In this document: piece by piece, positions 1-49,934 of the stretch
Position numbering within the stretch: position 1 is the stretch's first letter
Layout of the letters: each line of letters begins with the position of its first letter
Translations under genes and position numbers: made by a program
The notes under the pieces: generated by a model
Told to the model about the DNA's origin: nothing
Databases searched by the model: none
The model's input: the letters and a program-made list of their open reading frames with translations, nothing else
Assembly: GCA_951804985.1 (NCBI GenBank)
Contig: OX638131.1
Span: 87,618,349-87,682,348, forward strand
Source of the DNA: Dryomyza anilis
Taxonomy: Eukaryota > Arthropoda > Insecta > Diptera > Dryomyzidae
Direction of reading: 5' to 3'
DNA: 64,000 nt

Positions 1-2055
1 AGAAAATATACTCGAATTCATGTAAAAATATATAAAATATAGCAACATTACATAATACGGTGATTCATTTCAAACGCGTAAAGTACAATTCTCGTAAAAC
101 AATAAATTTACGCGTAGGTTATCTCGAACGCATTGAGTTCTGATTTTGTATAACTTTAATAATTTTAGATGCACTTTAATTTTTAGTTAGATAAATTAGT
201 TTTATTGAAAATAACAAAAAGATAGAATTTATGAAATTTACACTATTTACGCTGTTGATATGAATCCCCTTAATGTGGCGAAACTGCTTTATAAATTATA
301 TCTAGTTAAGTGTTTAATAATTTTACAGAATAATTTTACAGAAGCTCACTTAAATTTAGCAAAATGTATGTAGATATTTTTGTAAAATTACTTTAAATGA
401 CATAAAATTTTATAAAAATTCAGAAACGCACGTAAAATTATATGTAAAATAGTAAAATTATATAAATTGATATAAAATGGTGTTAAATTTACTTGCATGG
501 TATTTTATATACAATTATGTAAAATTACGCAAAAAAAAATATATATTTAATTATAAAAACATATGATAAATTATAAAACATTACCGAAACTAATATAAAA
601 TATACTGAATTACAGAAGTTTACGTAAAATTACATAAAATTTGTACAATTGTGTAAATTTACATAAAATTACGTAGAATTACATAAAATTATATAAAATT
701 ACATAAATTTCATGTATAATTTTATATAAAATAATTAAAAATACATCATGTTAGATCGAAACTCGTGTAAAATTACATAAATATTATACAATTACATAAA
801 ATTTATACAAATGTGAAAGTGACATAAAATTACGTAGAATGATATAAAATATAACAATTTACATAAATTCATGCATATTTATATAAAAAATAATTAAAAA
901 TACATCATGTTAGATCGAAACTCGTGTAAAATTACATAAATTTTATACAATTACATAAAATTTATACAAATGTGTAAAGTTACATAAAATTACGTAGAAT
1001 TACATAAAATGATACAAAATTACATAAATTCATGTATATTTATATAAAAAATAATTAAAAATACAGCATTTCATCAATTTAATCGAAACTCATGTATAAT
1101 AACATAAATTTGTCAAACAAAATTACGTAAAAATAACATAAAACTCATGGCAAATCAAATAAAATAATATGAAATTCAATAAAATTTATAAAAATACATA
1201 AAAATCAGTAATATATGGTAAATTATATACTACTATGTAGAATCTTGTGTAAAATTATGCAAAATTGCATACAATTATATAAAATATTTCGCAATTACAC
1301 AAAACTATATAAAATATAACAACATTTACATAAATTTATGTAAAATAATATAAAATATAGTAAAATTTGAAAATTATATATAAAAATGTTGTCGATATTT
1401 ATGTCAAATTACCACAAATAATGTAAAATTACCACAAATAATGTAAAATTACAACAAAAATTGTAAAATGACTTACAATATATTAAAAAATAATAAAACT
1501 CATGGTAAATTTAATAATAAAATGTAAAAGCAAATAAAATATATAAAATGAAAGAAATTTACGTAAAGTTTACATAAAAAGTTTATACATTTTTTTTTTT
1601 TGTAAATTTACACAATTGTATATTAAAATTACTAAAACTATTGTAATAGTATGTAGAAGTATGTTAAATTGCATAAAATTATATAAATTTATTGTGTTTT
1701 TTATTTATAAAAGTGTAAAAAAACATAAAATTATGTAATCTTACATAAATTATCGAATTTCTTGAAATATTTTTAAAAACCTTGTTGAATTACATAAAAT
1801 TTAATAAATATACAATTATTTTACATAAAAATATGTTTAAAACTGAGTAAATGTTTCATAAAATTATGCAGAATTACTTAAAATAACGCAGTAATACATA
1901 AAATTATATAAAATTGCAGAAATTCTATTAAAAACTCTATAAAATTTTGCATAAAATATTGTAAAATTACGCAAAATTATAAAATCAAGTATTAAATTTC
2001 AAAAAAATGAATAAAATTATAGCAAGTTGTTTAAAATACGGTTTCACGTATAAAA
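1..2055. repeat. AT-rich degenerate satellite with a ~159-bp higher-order unit
   Basis: The whole stretch is built from diverged copies of a 10-11 bp motif close to TACATAAAATT / TACGTAAAATT. On top of this lies a longer period: a block containing ATACATCATGTTAGATCGAA begins near 741 and again near 900 (159 bp apart), and a more diverged version begins near 1059. No coding potential is visible. It lies just downstream of the dachs stop codon and continues off the left edge, so its true length is unknown. Confidence 0.75.
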
Positions 2056-2099
2056 AATTGTAGCAAGTTGTTTAAAATTTTACTTATAAATATATATTT

Positions 2100-2470
2100 T
2101 TTTTTTAAATATGTTTTAAATTTGTATTAATGCTATTTGATTCTTTAACTATTTACAGTCTCATAATTACGTTAAGGCAAAGCGTTAGGGCGACACGCGA
2201 CAGTAAACTTACCAATTGCTGCAGACGACTTGCGACAGGCGACTTTCGTGTGACTTGAGCCAGGAGATTTTTATGAACCGCAGGACGAGGCTTTTCGGAG
2301 ACGAACTCCGATGAGATTTAGAAGACGACCTCTGATTTTTTGCAAGCTATTTTAAATAAATTCAAGACGACGACTGGTTTCTCTGTCCTAAGACTACTGA
2401 CAAAAGTGTCAAACGCGAACTTAATTCGAAAAGTCGCAATCATAGTATATACTGTCCGCTGTTATGATCA
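2100..2470 (-). other. Region downstream of the dachs stop, probable 3' UTR
   Basis: This stretch follows the dachs TAG stop and is less AT-biased than the satellite beyond it (2160-2340 is fairly balanced). That fits a 3' untranslated region, but I did not find a convincing poly(A) signal on the minus strand, so the transcript end is not set. Confidence 0.35.
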
Positions 2471-40871
<38,401 letters not shown>

Positions 40872-42200
40872 CGTTACTCAACATTTGTATCCAAAGAATG
40901 TAACAAACAACGAAATGGTGCAGAACCGACGAGAAAAACTAACGAAATCCACGAAAACAGTCGATCACATACACAACAGTCGATCACATACACAACAGTC
41001 GATTACAATGCATTTGAGACAGCGGGCATTTAAAAAACAAGGATCGCAAAACAAAAACCACACTCATTTGCATGCGCGCATAGATAGAGATACATTTAAA
41101 ATGTATCTTTAGATGTGGACAAAAAACACAGTTACACAGTTACTGTTGTTGCTGCCGTTAACAAAACAAAAAATGTATCGTTAAATTAATAACGAGTTTG
41201 CGTGTTTGCAGCCAAATCGAATACCAAAAAAACTATGCACAACTGCTGAAAAGTGCAACTTCACACAGTTGTATCTATGAGATACAAAGATTTTTAGTTT
41301 TACACAAATAACAAAAAAAACAATAACAACATTCAAAATGCAGCACCAAACTGGCAGCAATAAAAACGCGAATATTCCATAGGCACTGGAGCAGCAGCAA
41401 CCGTATCTGGCAGATACTTTACTTTTTAGTTCGGTATCCGCGCGCAAGCGCTGTGTTTAGTTTTTCATGCAAACGAACACTCGAAGCGCTCCTGGTGGTT
41501 ACTTGTTTTTCACTTGTTTATTATTTTTCTTCCAATTTTACACAGTTTACAACAACGAAAAATTGTTTTTTTTTTTATTTTTATTTCGTTTAATTCTTTT
41601 TCACCTGGTACTTCGTAAAACGAGTTACCGAACTATGTACCATTCACTCACACACATTTGCACTTAAGATACAGATAGCACTGCGCGGTTCAGATACTCT
41701 GTGCTCTCAAACTCTGTACTCAGATAGTACGTTTTTAGATACTCTGTATTCTCAGATACTCTGTACTCTCAGTTACTCTATGCTTCAGATACTCCTTGCT
41801 CTGTTGCTCTGTGCACCTTTTGCTCAGCTAGCTACTCCTTGTATCTTTGAAATACATAATAGCATCGTATAATTAAACATTATTTTGTTTCGTTACGGTG
41901 CTTAAGAACTTTCGAATTTCATGTTAAACATTTTTTTTTTCTAACAAATCTTATCTTTTTTTCTTTAATATTTTACATTTTGTAAATTCTTTGTTATTTT
42001 AAACTTTTTTTCTCTTCTTTTCTATATTTTTTCTTTATTTTACATACACCACTTTTTGCGACTTGACACTTCCGACGCTCTCGACTCACTGATCGTTAGC
42101 CAAAGTTTTACCAAAGTCTGCACCAGTTTTACGACTCTCCATCGCATCGACTCTTCATCACATCCATCGCAGCACATACAAAACCTGTCTCATCAAAATT
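40872..42200. other. Region upstream of the dachs start; 5' UTR and promoter likely here or farther out
   Basis: Composition is more balanced at 40840-41480 than in the introns, which fits transcribed leader or promoter DNA for dachs on the minus strand. At 41680-41830 a ~12-bp unit (CAGATACTCTGT) is repeated about ten times. I see no TATA box that I would stand by. Confidence 0.35.
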
Positions 42201-42201
42201 T

Positions 42202-43930
42202 AGGGTTGCCAACAGTTTGTCCTTATAAATATCAGATTTATACATTTTTCAACATACAAAGACATTTATTATCGTAACCTTACTAAGGAGTGCGCACGAA
42301 AAAAATTGTAACATAGTGTTTTACTTCCTACTTAAAAAAAAAAAAATAGCATATCATCGTCTTTCGTTTTAATGGCAAATGAACTCAAAATAAATTATTT
42401 TTATTTCTAAATTTGTGAACAAAAAATTGTGAACAAAATCCGAAATGTAGTCACTTAAAAATTGTCAAAACTGTTTAAGTGGTCCGTGAAAATATTAGCC
42501 AGGTTCTGAAAAATATTAATGACAACATTGATAGAAAGGTGGGATCTGGCGGAAATGTGGAATGAGAGACCTACACAGAGATAAACGTGTCAAGGACATT
42601 TATCATAAAAAATTCAAATTCTTCGGACAAAAAAGTAGATGAAATATGCAGTTGCTTCGAATCATTTGTCCGTAAAGTGAAAAGTAAGTTGGCCTTAAAT
42701 CGTACAAAATTCAGAAAGTCCCAAATCGGAATGCCTTGAAAATCATTGACGCAGGAAATAGAAAAAGAAAATTGCAGGCATACTTTGTATAGGGTTTTTC
42801 AACAGGGACGCATAAAAGTAGAGCGACAGGGACAGCAAACGACGCCATATTTCTTGCCGCTCTTTTGACATTTCTCTTCAGTAAGGTTTGCCATTTCATG
42901 ATGGAAAGATATACGAATTCGAATTTCGGTAGTAAATTTTAAAAATTTCGACTCGTTGTTGGCTCATATATCTTTCCATCATGAAATGGCAAACCTTACT
43001 GCAGAGAAATGTCAAAAGAGCAAGAAATATGGCGTCGTTTGCTGTCCCTGTCGCTCTACTTTTGTAGCGTCCCTGTTGAAAAACCCTACACAAAGTATGC
43101 CTGCAATTTTCTTTTTCTATTTCTTGCGTCAAAAAAAAAACCTTGAAAAAAACTTTTGTAGCGCTCTTATTGAAAAACCTTTTAATAAAATATCAGTGTT
43201 GCAATATGGCAGATGAAAAATATGTATTGGCGGACTTTTCGCAGCTTCCAGTAACGACTTTTCCAAAGCGTATCAGCAGGGAAATGTGCAAGAAATGTAC
43301 AGAACGCGAAAAACTTCCAAGTCCGTAAGAAATTTCTTGCGTAGCTGGTAATATGGAACTGTAGCAAAAGATGCCAACCGTATTTTACTTCTGGGTCAAT
43401 CAACATGTAAAATTATATCTCTGAATACTTATAAAAGATATTGGCACCACTTATAATCCAACATTAGGTGTCCAACTTCTTTAGGCCTCATCCGGAATTA
43501 TGCCACTATGAAAAAAAGCGAAGGAGTGGTACATCAGCAATAATATGAATATTGTACCTAGAAATGCTAATGCGCCAAACTGCCCAGAACTGAGGCCAGT
43601 GGAACGTTATTGGGTTCTAATTAAGCGGAAACTGAAGGAGACGAAAGGTGTATCGAAGGACATAAATGAATTTAAATGAAGTGGACTAAATGAAGCTTCC
43701 AAAAATATGAATGAAATCAACAGAAAGGGTTTGATGGAGAAGATTTCTGAAAAGGTTCAAAATTTACATATAAGAAAATAATTATAATTATAATTTTTTT
43801 TTTTTTTTGGTAGAGAATTTACATAGAGTGAGGTATAATACAAAAAAAAAAATGTGTCACAACCAACTATAAAGTGATTTCTTTCTACCAATTTCCACCA
43901 TTTCAAAAAAAAAAATATTCTGACAACCCT
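42202..43930 (+). pseudogene. Dead mariner/Tc1-type element with transposase remnants
   Basis: The presumed ends are AGGGTTGCCA (42202) and TGACAACCCT (43930). Removing the 386-bp palindrome inside leaves ~1.34 kb, the usual mariner length. Transposase pieces in order: QVLKNINDNIDRKVGSGG near 42505; MADEKYVLADFSQLP from 43206, which covers the first catalytic Asp; a CHYEKK piece near 43500; and NAPNCPELRPVERYWVLIKR at ~43570-43630. Frameshifts and stops break the frame repeatedly, and the residue before CHY that is usually Asp in the family appears lost. It cannot code for an active enzyme. Confidence 0.75.
42748..43133. mobile_element. 386-bp near-perfect palindromic MITE inside the mariner remnant
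   Basis: The left arm starts TTGACGCAGGAAATAGAAAA and the right arm ends with the complement. Arms of ~165 bp are nearly identical in inverted orientation; the loop (~42914-42966) contains TTTCGGTAGTAAATTTTAAA. Inside the arms AGGGTTTTTCAACAGGGACG is preceded by TA and mirrored by CGTCCCTGTTGAAAAACCCT followed by A, so the core may be the mobile unit. Half of it is also present at 25502-25690. Confidence 0.8.
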
Positions 43931-44869
43931 GTTTTATATACACACAGATAAATAAAAATGAGATATAGAAGCTGCATAGCGCTCGGTACAGGACAAGAGA
44001 TGCCGAAACTATGTGCTCTGGTGCGCATACGCACCGTGCGCACTAAGGTAACTAGAGTCGGTGCAAACTGAGCGAAAGTATTTTAAATTGGAAAGGTGCT
44101 GTGTTTTTAAAACTTCAACAAGAACTATAACAACAAAAACAATGCGAAATGGCAAAACAACTTCAGCAACTCGTTACTGAATGAACAGCATATAAAGTAC
44201 ACTTCAAAAAAAAAATCAAAAAAAAAAGGAAACTTCTACTATTGAACATTTTTAAAAGTGAAAGTAATAAGTCATTGCAATGGTGCACGGGTGCAGAACA
44301 GGGACTAATGAAATCAAAACTGAATACGAATAGAATTATATAATTATTACATTTTACTTACTTTACATACTTAAAGTATACACATGAAAAAGAATACTTG
44401 TATGACAATCGAATTATTTGTACTATCAACTTAATTAGTACTCTTCAATTGAATAATAAGAAATTCAAGAACAACGACGAACAGGCATTTGGAAAATTGT
44501 TAGTGTTCGCCTATCTGATTTCTGACGTCTCAACCGAATAAATAGTGGTTACAATAACAAATGTGCATATTATTCATTTTAATAGAATACACTATTTAAA
44601 ATTGCTGGTGAAGTTACTAGGGCATTTCAAATTAATATCATATAGTTATGACAATTTGTAAACCAAGAATTGAAACCTTAAAGCTACTTTTGCCCATATT
44701 GAGCAATGTCAAGAGAAAATAACATAAAAATTTTAATCATATTTTAACAAAAATAAAAATAAAGTATAAATCTAGTGATATTTCAAATAGACATATTTCT
44801 GATTCCGTTGCTAACCTATATACATTACATTGTATTCTAATACGGCCATGAACCGAATGGATGCCAGCT

Positions 44870-45110
44870 GGGCAACAAAAACTTCTTGCCAAACAGCACT
44901 CGCAAATTTTGTTTGTTGTACAAAAAATGTCTTGCGAAAAATCAATTACAAGCATAGATGCTGTATTCATATTTTCTGTTGTTACACTTTCAAAAGAAGC
45001 AGAAGATATGTAATCAAAAACACAAAAAACAATAACTGTCAAATGAAGATACACTGTTGAAATGTTTTTATATTAAAAATTTATAAAGAACTTATTTACT
45101 ATATGCATTA
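44870..45110 (+). repeat. Interspersed repeat, upstream copy
   Basis: CTCGCAAATTTTGTTTGTTG, AAAATGTCTTGCGAAAAATC, ATAGATGCTGTATTC, GTTGTTACACTTTCAAAAGA and GATACACTGTTGAAATGTTT recur with few changes at 45510-45715, and in diverged form at 27685-27945. Confidence 0.7.
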
Positions 45111-45387
45111 AATGCACATATAATTTAAATTAAAAAAACTTCACGATTTTACAATTAACAAAAAATTATACATAAAAGAAAACAAAAATATAAAACTATA
45201 AAATTTCAATGCATATGCATGCTTAACAAACGACACTAGCGTAGCAACAGAAACAACACATCTTTAGAGTTGCGTGTCGTTTTGTAGTTGTATAAAACTG
45301 ATCGCTAAACAAATGATGGAAGAAAACGATAACAAAACACATGCATAGTCGGACGACGAACGATCTAGTGTAGAAGAGAAAACACTT

Positions 45388-45499
45388 CTTATTGTACAAA
45401 AATATTCACAAATGAATGAAGAAAAACCAATTCAGATCAAAGTCCGTCCTGGAAAATATTTTTTCTTAAAAAACATCATATGAATATTTTTGTACAATG
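45388..45499. mobile_element. 112-bp MITE with TTGTACAAAAATATTCA ends
   Basis: ATTGTACAAAAATATTCA at 45391 pairs exactly with TGAATATTTTTGTACAAT at the right end. It lies between the two copies of the neighbouring repeat. Confidence 0.75.
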
Positions 45500-45509
45500 T
45501 GAGTTACTG

Positions 45510-45715
45510 GAAGCTCGCAAATTTTGTTTGTTGTACATAAAATGTCTTGCGAAAAATCAATCACAATCATAGATGCTGTATTCTCATTTTTTGTTGTTAC
45601 ACTTTCAAAAGAAGCAAACAAAAACACAAAAAACAATTACAGTCAAATGAAGATACACTGTTGAAATGTTTTTATATTAAAAATTTATAAAGAACTTATT
45701 AACTAGTATTATTTT
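45510..45715 (+). repeat. Interspersed repeat, second copy
   Basis: It is nearly identical to 44890-45100 apart from a short deletion after CTTTCAAAAGAAGCA. The pair is ~620 bp apart in direct orientation, with the 112-bp MITE between. Confidence 0.7.
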
Positions 45716-45789
45716 GGGAACCACAGATTTCATTAAATGACATTTAAACATATCTTGTACTTTAGTGCTTCTATATGAAATAAAATAAT

Positions 45790-46149
45790 TGGTTTCTGTC
45801 GGTTTTTTACTTTGTCACCGTTTTAAAACCGATATAAAATCGAAACCGCGCTGCGGTAGCTTAGTGGTTAGTGCGTTGGACTGCGAGCCGAAAGGTCCCC
45901 GGTTCAAGCCTGGACTGGGGTTAACAACATCTTTTCGTAGAAACATTTTTCTATACCGCGCTGCCTCTCGGCAGTAAATGGCAAACCTACGAGAGTAAAA
46001 CATTGCCTATGAAAAGCTCTCGCCCGCCGCTCGGATTCGTCGTAAACTGTAAACTGTAGGTCCCACCACTTTGACTACAAATAAAACACGCACAGCTCAA
46101 AATGGTGAGAGAGCTCGGCCTAAGTTCTTATAGGACTGTAGTGCCAAAC

Positions 46150-46189
<40 letters not shown>

Positions 46190-46312
46190 AAATCGTAACC
46201 GTATATATCGGTTTTGGATATTGGTTTATTATTCGTATAACGGTTTCGGTTTTAAAAATAATTCGGTATTAAACGGATATCGGTTTCGATTACGGATTCA
46301 ATCCTTGGTTTA
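45790..46312 (-). repeat. ACCGAAACCG-rich element, copy 2, split by a SINE
   Basis: The GGTTTCGGTTTTAAAAATAA and ATTACGGATTCAATCCTTGG end (46240-46312) is the reverse of the start at 25978. The SINE insertion at 45849-46186 duplicated 15 bp of it. Confidence 0.6.
45849..46186 (+). mobile_element. tRNA-derived SINE, family 1, copy 2
   Basis: The head has an A box (TAGCTTAGTGG) and a B box (GGTTCAAGCCT); the body is shared with copy 1 and the tail is an (ATT)n run at 46151-46186. A 15-bp duplication ATAAAATCGAAACCG (45834-45848) and ATAAAATCGTAACCG (46187-46201) differs at one base. The open frame across it is not a gene. Confidence 0.88.
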
Positions 46313-47194
46313 AACATTACTTTGAGTTTCAAACATTTTAAATATGGTCAAATATTGTTTCCGGCTGTTACCTTAAGTCAAAAGTTAAACTCGTTATACT
46401 TTACGTAAAGAGTGAAAAGGTTTTTTTAGTTGGGTACGCCGTTTGTAATACCCAGAAAGAGGTATATCCGGTATGGAAATTATATTCTTGATCAGCATAT
46501 ATTCTTGATCAGCATGACTACCTGAGCACGGTTGCCACTATTGGTAACTTTCAAAGAAAATTGGTAACTTTTAGACACCTCGGTAACTTTTTATTTATTT
46601 TGGTAGCTCTTCCAAGTGAAATGATTTATGAAAAAAATTAAGATGAAATATTTATTAGCCGTCTGCACAAATTGTTTTGAAGTTTGCTCTGCAAATATGC
46701 ACTACTGCACTCTACAGTTTTGACTTCATTTCGCAAATGACAGTCGACAGTATTATGGTGAAATCTCTCTGAGCGACTGCACTTCACTGCAGTATTTGTT
46801 TCATTGGTGTCGTGTAGTGTCAAAACATCAAGCCTTTCAAAACATTCAATGTTTGAAAAACAAAACGACAACACTCTCGCTGAACATACAACGAATTCAG
46901 TGGGTGCAGCGAGTGAGCGCAACTAGTAACGAGTGAGAATACGTACATTAAAAACAACAACAAATCTGCTGCTCGGCGTTCGACGGCAGTAATGTTGTTG
47001 TCGGTATTTATGTGTTAATAAAAAATACAACAAACATTATTTTTTCAAAAAAAAAAATTGTAAAAAACAAATTTTGTATGACAAAAACAACGCTTTGGTC
47101 GAAAAGCAATACATACAACATTTTTTTTTTTAATTAAATAATGAAAAAAAAATTAAATAATGAAAAAATGTTGTTTGATAAATAAAACCAGTTG

Positions 47195-47851
47195 GGAAGG
47201 TTGGATCACATGGGAAATTTTAAAGTAGGTGTTATTATGATAGTCGGGAGTATCAAAATTATAGTCGGTCTAGGCCGACTATACATACCCTACATATATG
47301 TGTGGTTACCATTCAAAGTGGTATATAGGTCACCAGGGAATACGAATCCGGAAAATAACAACAAACTTTCAATCGCTGAAGAATTTCCATTCATTTGATA
47401 CCCATATTTACAAATGGGTAGGTGTACCGAATTTCGATTTTTGTTTTTGGGAACCAAAAGTCGTTTTGCGGGAAAACATTATTTTCATGTATTTGTGCAT
47501 GAAGTCAATATATATTTGACCAAAAAAGTTTAACTAAGCACGTAAACAGTAAAATTGAGCTGTAGAATATTATATGAGGTATTTTAATATAAATGGTCAG
47601 ATCACAGGTCACAATGAACCGATCTAGTAATCTAAGTTATCAGTTTCATTCATCTAACTCTTTAATTTTGTAAGTAGTAGGGATTTCAACAGACATACGG
47701 ACAGACAGATAGACGGACAGGCGGGCATTGCTACATCGGCTCAGGAGATCATGCTGATCAAGAATATATATACTTTTCCATACAGGAGATGCTTCCTTCT
47801 GGGTGTTACAAACGGCGTACCAAACCTTTCACTCTTAGTGTGGGGTATAAA
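47195..47851 (+). mobile_element. DINE-1-like element, copy 2
   Basis: It follows copy 1 mark by mark: GGTTGGATCACATGGGAAAT, ATAGTCGGTCTAGGCCGACT, CACCAGGGAATACGAATCC, a short CAGACAGATAGACGGACAG tract, GGAGATCATGCTGATCAAGA, TCTGGGTGTTACAAACGGCG and TAGTGTGGGGTATAAAAA. It is nested in the hAT-like insertion. Confidence 0.7.
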
Positions 47852-48130
47852 AATTAGCCCTGTATTACGTAAAACTAAACGAAATTTGTTTCGTCAAAAA
47901 ATTCCGGTTCAGAATTCTTTTCAATTACAAAAATGTAAAAACGACGACATAACGAACAAGTAAAAAAAATCGGTCATTGGAATTTCGTTTTGTTTCATAT
48001 TATATGGGGATTACTTAATATAAAATATTTTAAGATTTTCTTATACCTTTTAAATTTTTTTTATTTCAATATTAATGAAAATTCGTTAGAGTAAAAATGA
48101 GAAAAAATTAAAAATGCACTAAGTACTCGG

Positions 48131-48317
48131 TCGGCCTCAGCAGTTCAGAGGTAGCGCGCTGGACTTGCATTCTGAAGGTCTCGGGTTCGAATCCCGGCTT
48201 GGGCATGGGCGCTCGTGGTGATATTAATATTGTAGGGAATAGATTTCACAGTACAATGGATATAGTCTGTCTGAGTACAGTGGATCTTAGTAGATATTCC
48301 AAAAAAAAAAAAAAAAA
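48131..48317 (+). mobile_element. tRNA-derived SINE, family 2, with poly(A) tail
   Basis: The tRNA-like head (CAGCAGTTCAGAGGTAGCGC with a perfect B box GGTTCGAATCC at 48184-48194) is followed by ~105 bp of unrelated body and a 19-20 base poly(A). A 10-bp duplication AAGTACTCGG (48121-48130 and 48318-48327) flanks it. The anticodon-like loop reads TTGCAT, so an Ala-type (TGC) tRNA origin is possible. Confidence 0.85.
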
Positions 48318-49064
48318 AAGTACTCGGAGTCATAAGCAGTTATATTCAGTATTTGAATTTTTATTGCACATCATCATAGATCTCTTCACTGCAGTTTTGT
48401 TTTGACAGTACTTGGTGCTTTGTAGTTGTGAGCAAGACATTCATTTGATTTTCAAGCATAGAATTTACGACAGTAAATGTTTTCATACAAAGTGAATGCC
48501 TTGAAGTGGGTTTCAAATGCACTTGTGCAGATGTCTAATATTTATCGTTTTTAAACTGACTTATATGCATATTTTGGTTGTATTATTTCGAAGTTAATGG
48601 AATAAAATTTTCTGAAATTGCCAACTTAATGGTTGGTCCAGATACTAACGTCCGTATGATGTTTTTAACATTCATTTCCTTAAATAATTTTAAAATAAAG
48701 ACTCGAAAGTGAAGCCTATATATACGACCGAATTATCTCAAATTGTATAACTTAAATATACCACATTCAGCCACTAATAGGACAGTTTAACTTTAAAAAC
48801 AAAAACATCAATATTTCAAAAATTTGGTAACTTTTTCGTATAATTTTGGTAGTCAGAAATCTTTTCGAGTAGCAACCGTACTCCTGGTTCGTTAGCGCTG
48901 TCCGTCTGTCTTCTGTAAACACGATAAGATGAAAACTAGAAGAGCTCGATCAATAAAACTAATAATTTAGCTTCCTTATACGCCTACAATGTCATGTATA
49001 GCAAATGATAATGATCGATCGATTGTGACCTGTGATTCGGCCATAATTTAATAAGTGTAAGGTT

Positions 49065-49930
49065 TGAAATTGATTTGTCCAAAATTAAAATCTAGAATTT
49101 AATAAGTCTAGTTTGTATGACAACCGAATTATTTAATAAGTCTAAAATTTAGTAAAATAAAATTGTAGCTTTTTACAAAACCAACTGATATAACAAAAAA
49201 TACTCTAAAAAATGTGGGTAACAAGTTATGTAAAAATGTAAATTTTTATGAAATGAATAATAAAACCAACGTTTTTGTGATTTTAACTTTATTATTTATT
49301 TCAGTGTATTTGAATGAGAGAGCGCATTGATTTTGCCTAATCAAATGTAGGTATATCGCACAATCAAAGATATAAAATACAAAAAACACCTAAAAAAGAA
49401 TCTACACAACGTTCAATATAATCCTGGTGGGAATCTATAAATTTAGCAACAACTTTACCGTTAGAGAGCTCACAGGAACCAGTTACAATTGCCATAGCTA
49501 ACCAATAAAATACATTTCTTGTATCGAAAAACAAGTTAATTTCGTGGAACATGATTCGGGCTTAAAAAGGGCTCTAAAATGTCATTATCGCGGCGCTCAG
49601 TCACACAACACATGCACAATAGAGGACCAAACAGGTACCAAGAGTATAAAAAAGCAGGTATTCAAAACTCAAAGAAAAAGAACAAACCTCTCTCTCCGAC
49701 ACTTACTCATTGAATTTTTTATAGAGCGGCGCACACAAGGGCAAAAACATTTTTGAATTGGCCAAAGGGCCTATAAAGCAAATTGATTGATAATAAAAAG
49801 TACTATAAAAAATAAAATAAAGCATAAACATCGCTAAAATATTTGAGAATATTGTGTAAAGAACCGATTTAATATTGGTTATAGTAGGTTATTTGAATGT
49901 TACAGATAATGAGATACATTTAGAGAAGGC
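49065..49930. other. Intergenic, no gene seen
   Basis: AT-rich at first, then 49330-49760 is more balanced with short open frames on both strands, none recognised. Confidence 0.4.
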
Positions 49931-49934
49931 AGCG

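Larger units (their letters stand above)
46528..48879. mobile_element. 2.35-kb hAT-like insertion with ACGGTTGCYACT ends
   Basis: ACGGTTGCCACTATTGGTAA at 46528 pairs with the right end AGTAGCAACCGT (48868-48879). Subterminal GGTAACTTT words are repeated near both ends. A central CCTG is shared by the flanks, but no clean 8-bp duplication is seen, so the insertion is old. No transposase frame is visible. It carries a DINE-1-like element and a SINE. Confidence 0.55.
46386..49060 (-). mobile_element. DINE-1-like element, minus orientation, split by a 2.35-kb insertion
   Basis: Left part 46386-46527: GGGTACGCCGTTTGTAATAC then CCAGAAAGAGG and TTCTTGATCAGCATGA, the complement of the DINE-1-like 3' block. 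Right part 48880-49060: GTTAGCGCTGTCCGTCTGTC and CTAGAAGAGCTCGATCA. Joined, the two read through in the order of copy 1 at 26296-27041. The CAGA tract is mostly lost. Confidence 0.6.

Noticed and set aside
42896..43406. Several ORFs around the palindromic MITE
   Set aside because: Produced by the inverted arms and by the broken transposase; the only meaningful part is the remnant described as a pseudogene.
45849..45925. tRNA-like cloverleaf at the head of the repeat (also 20715-20790 and 48131-48204)
   Set aside because: A and B boxes are good, but each is the head of a longer repeat with target-site duplications, so these are SINEs and not tRNA genes.
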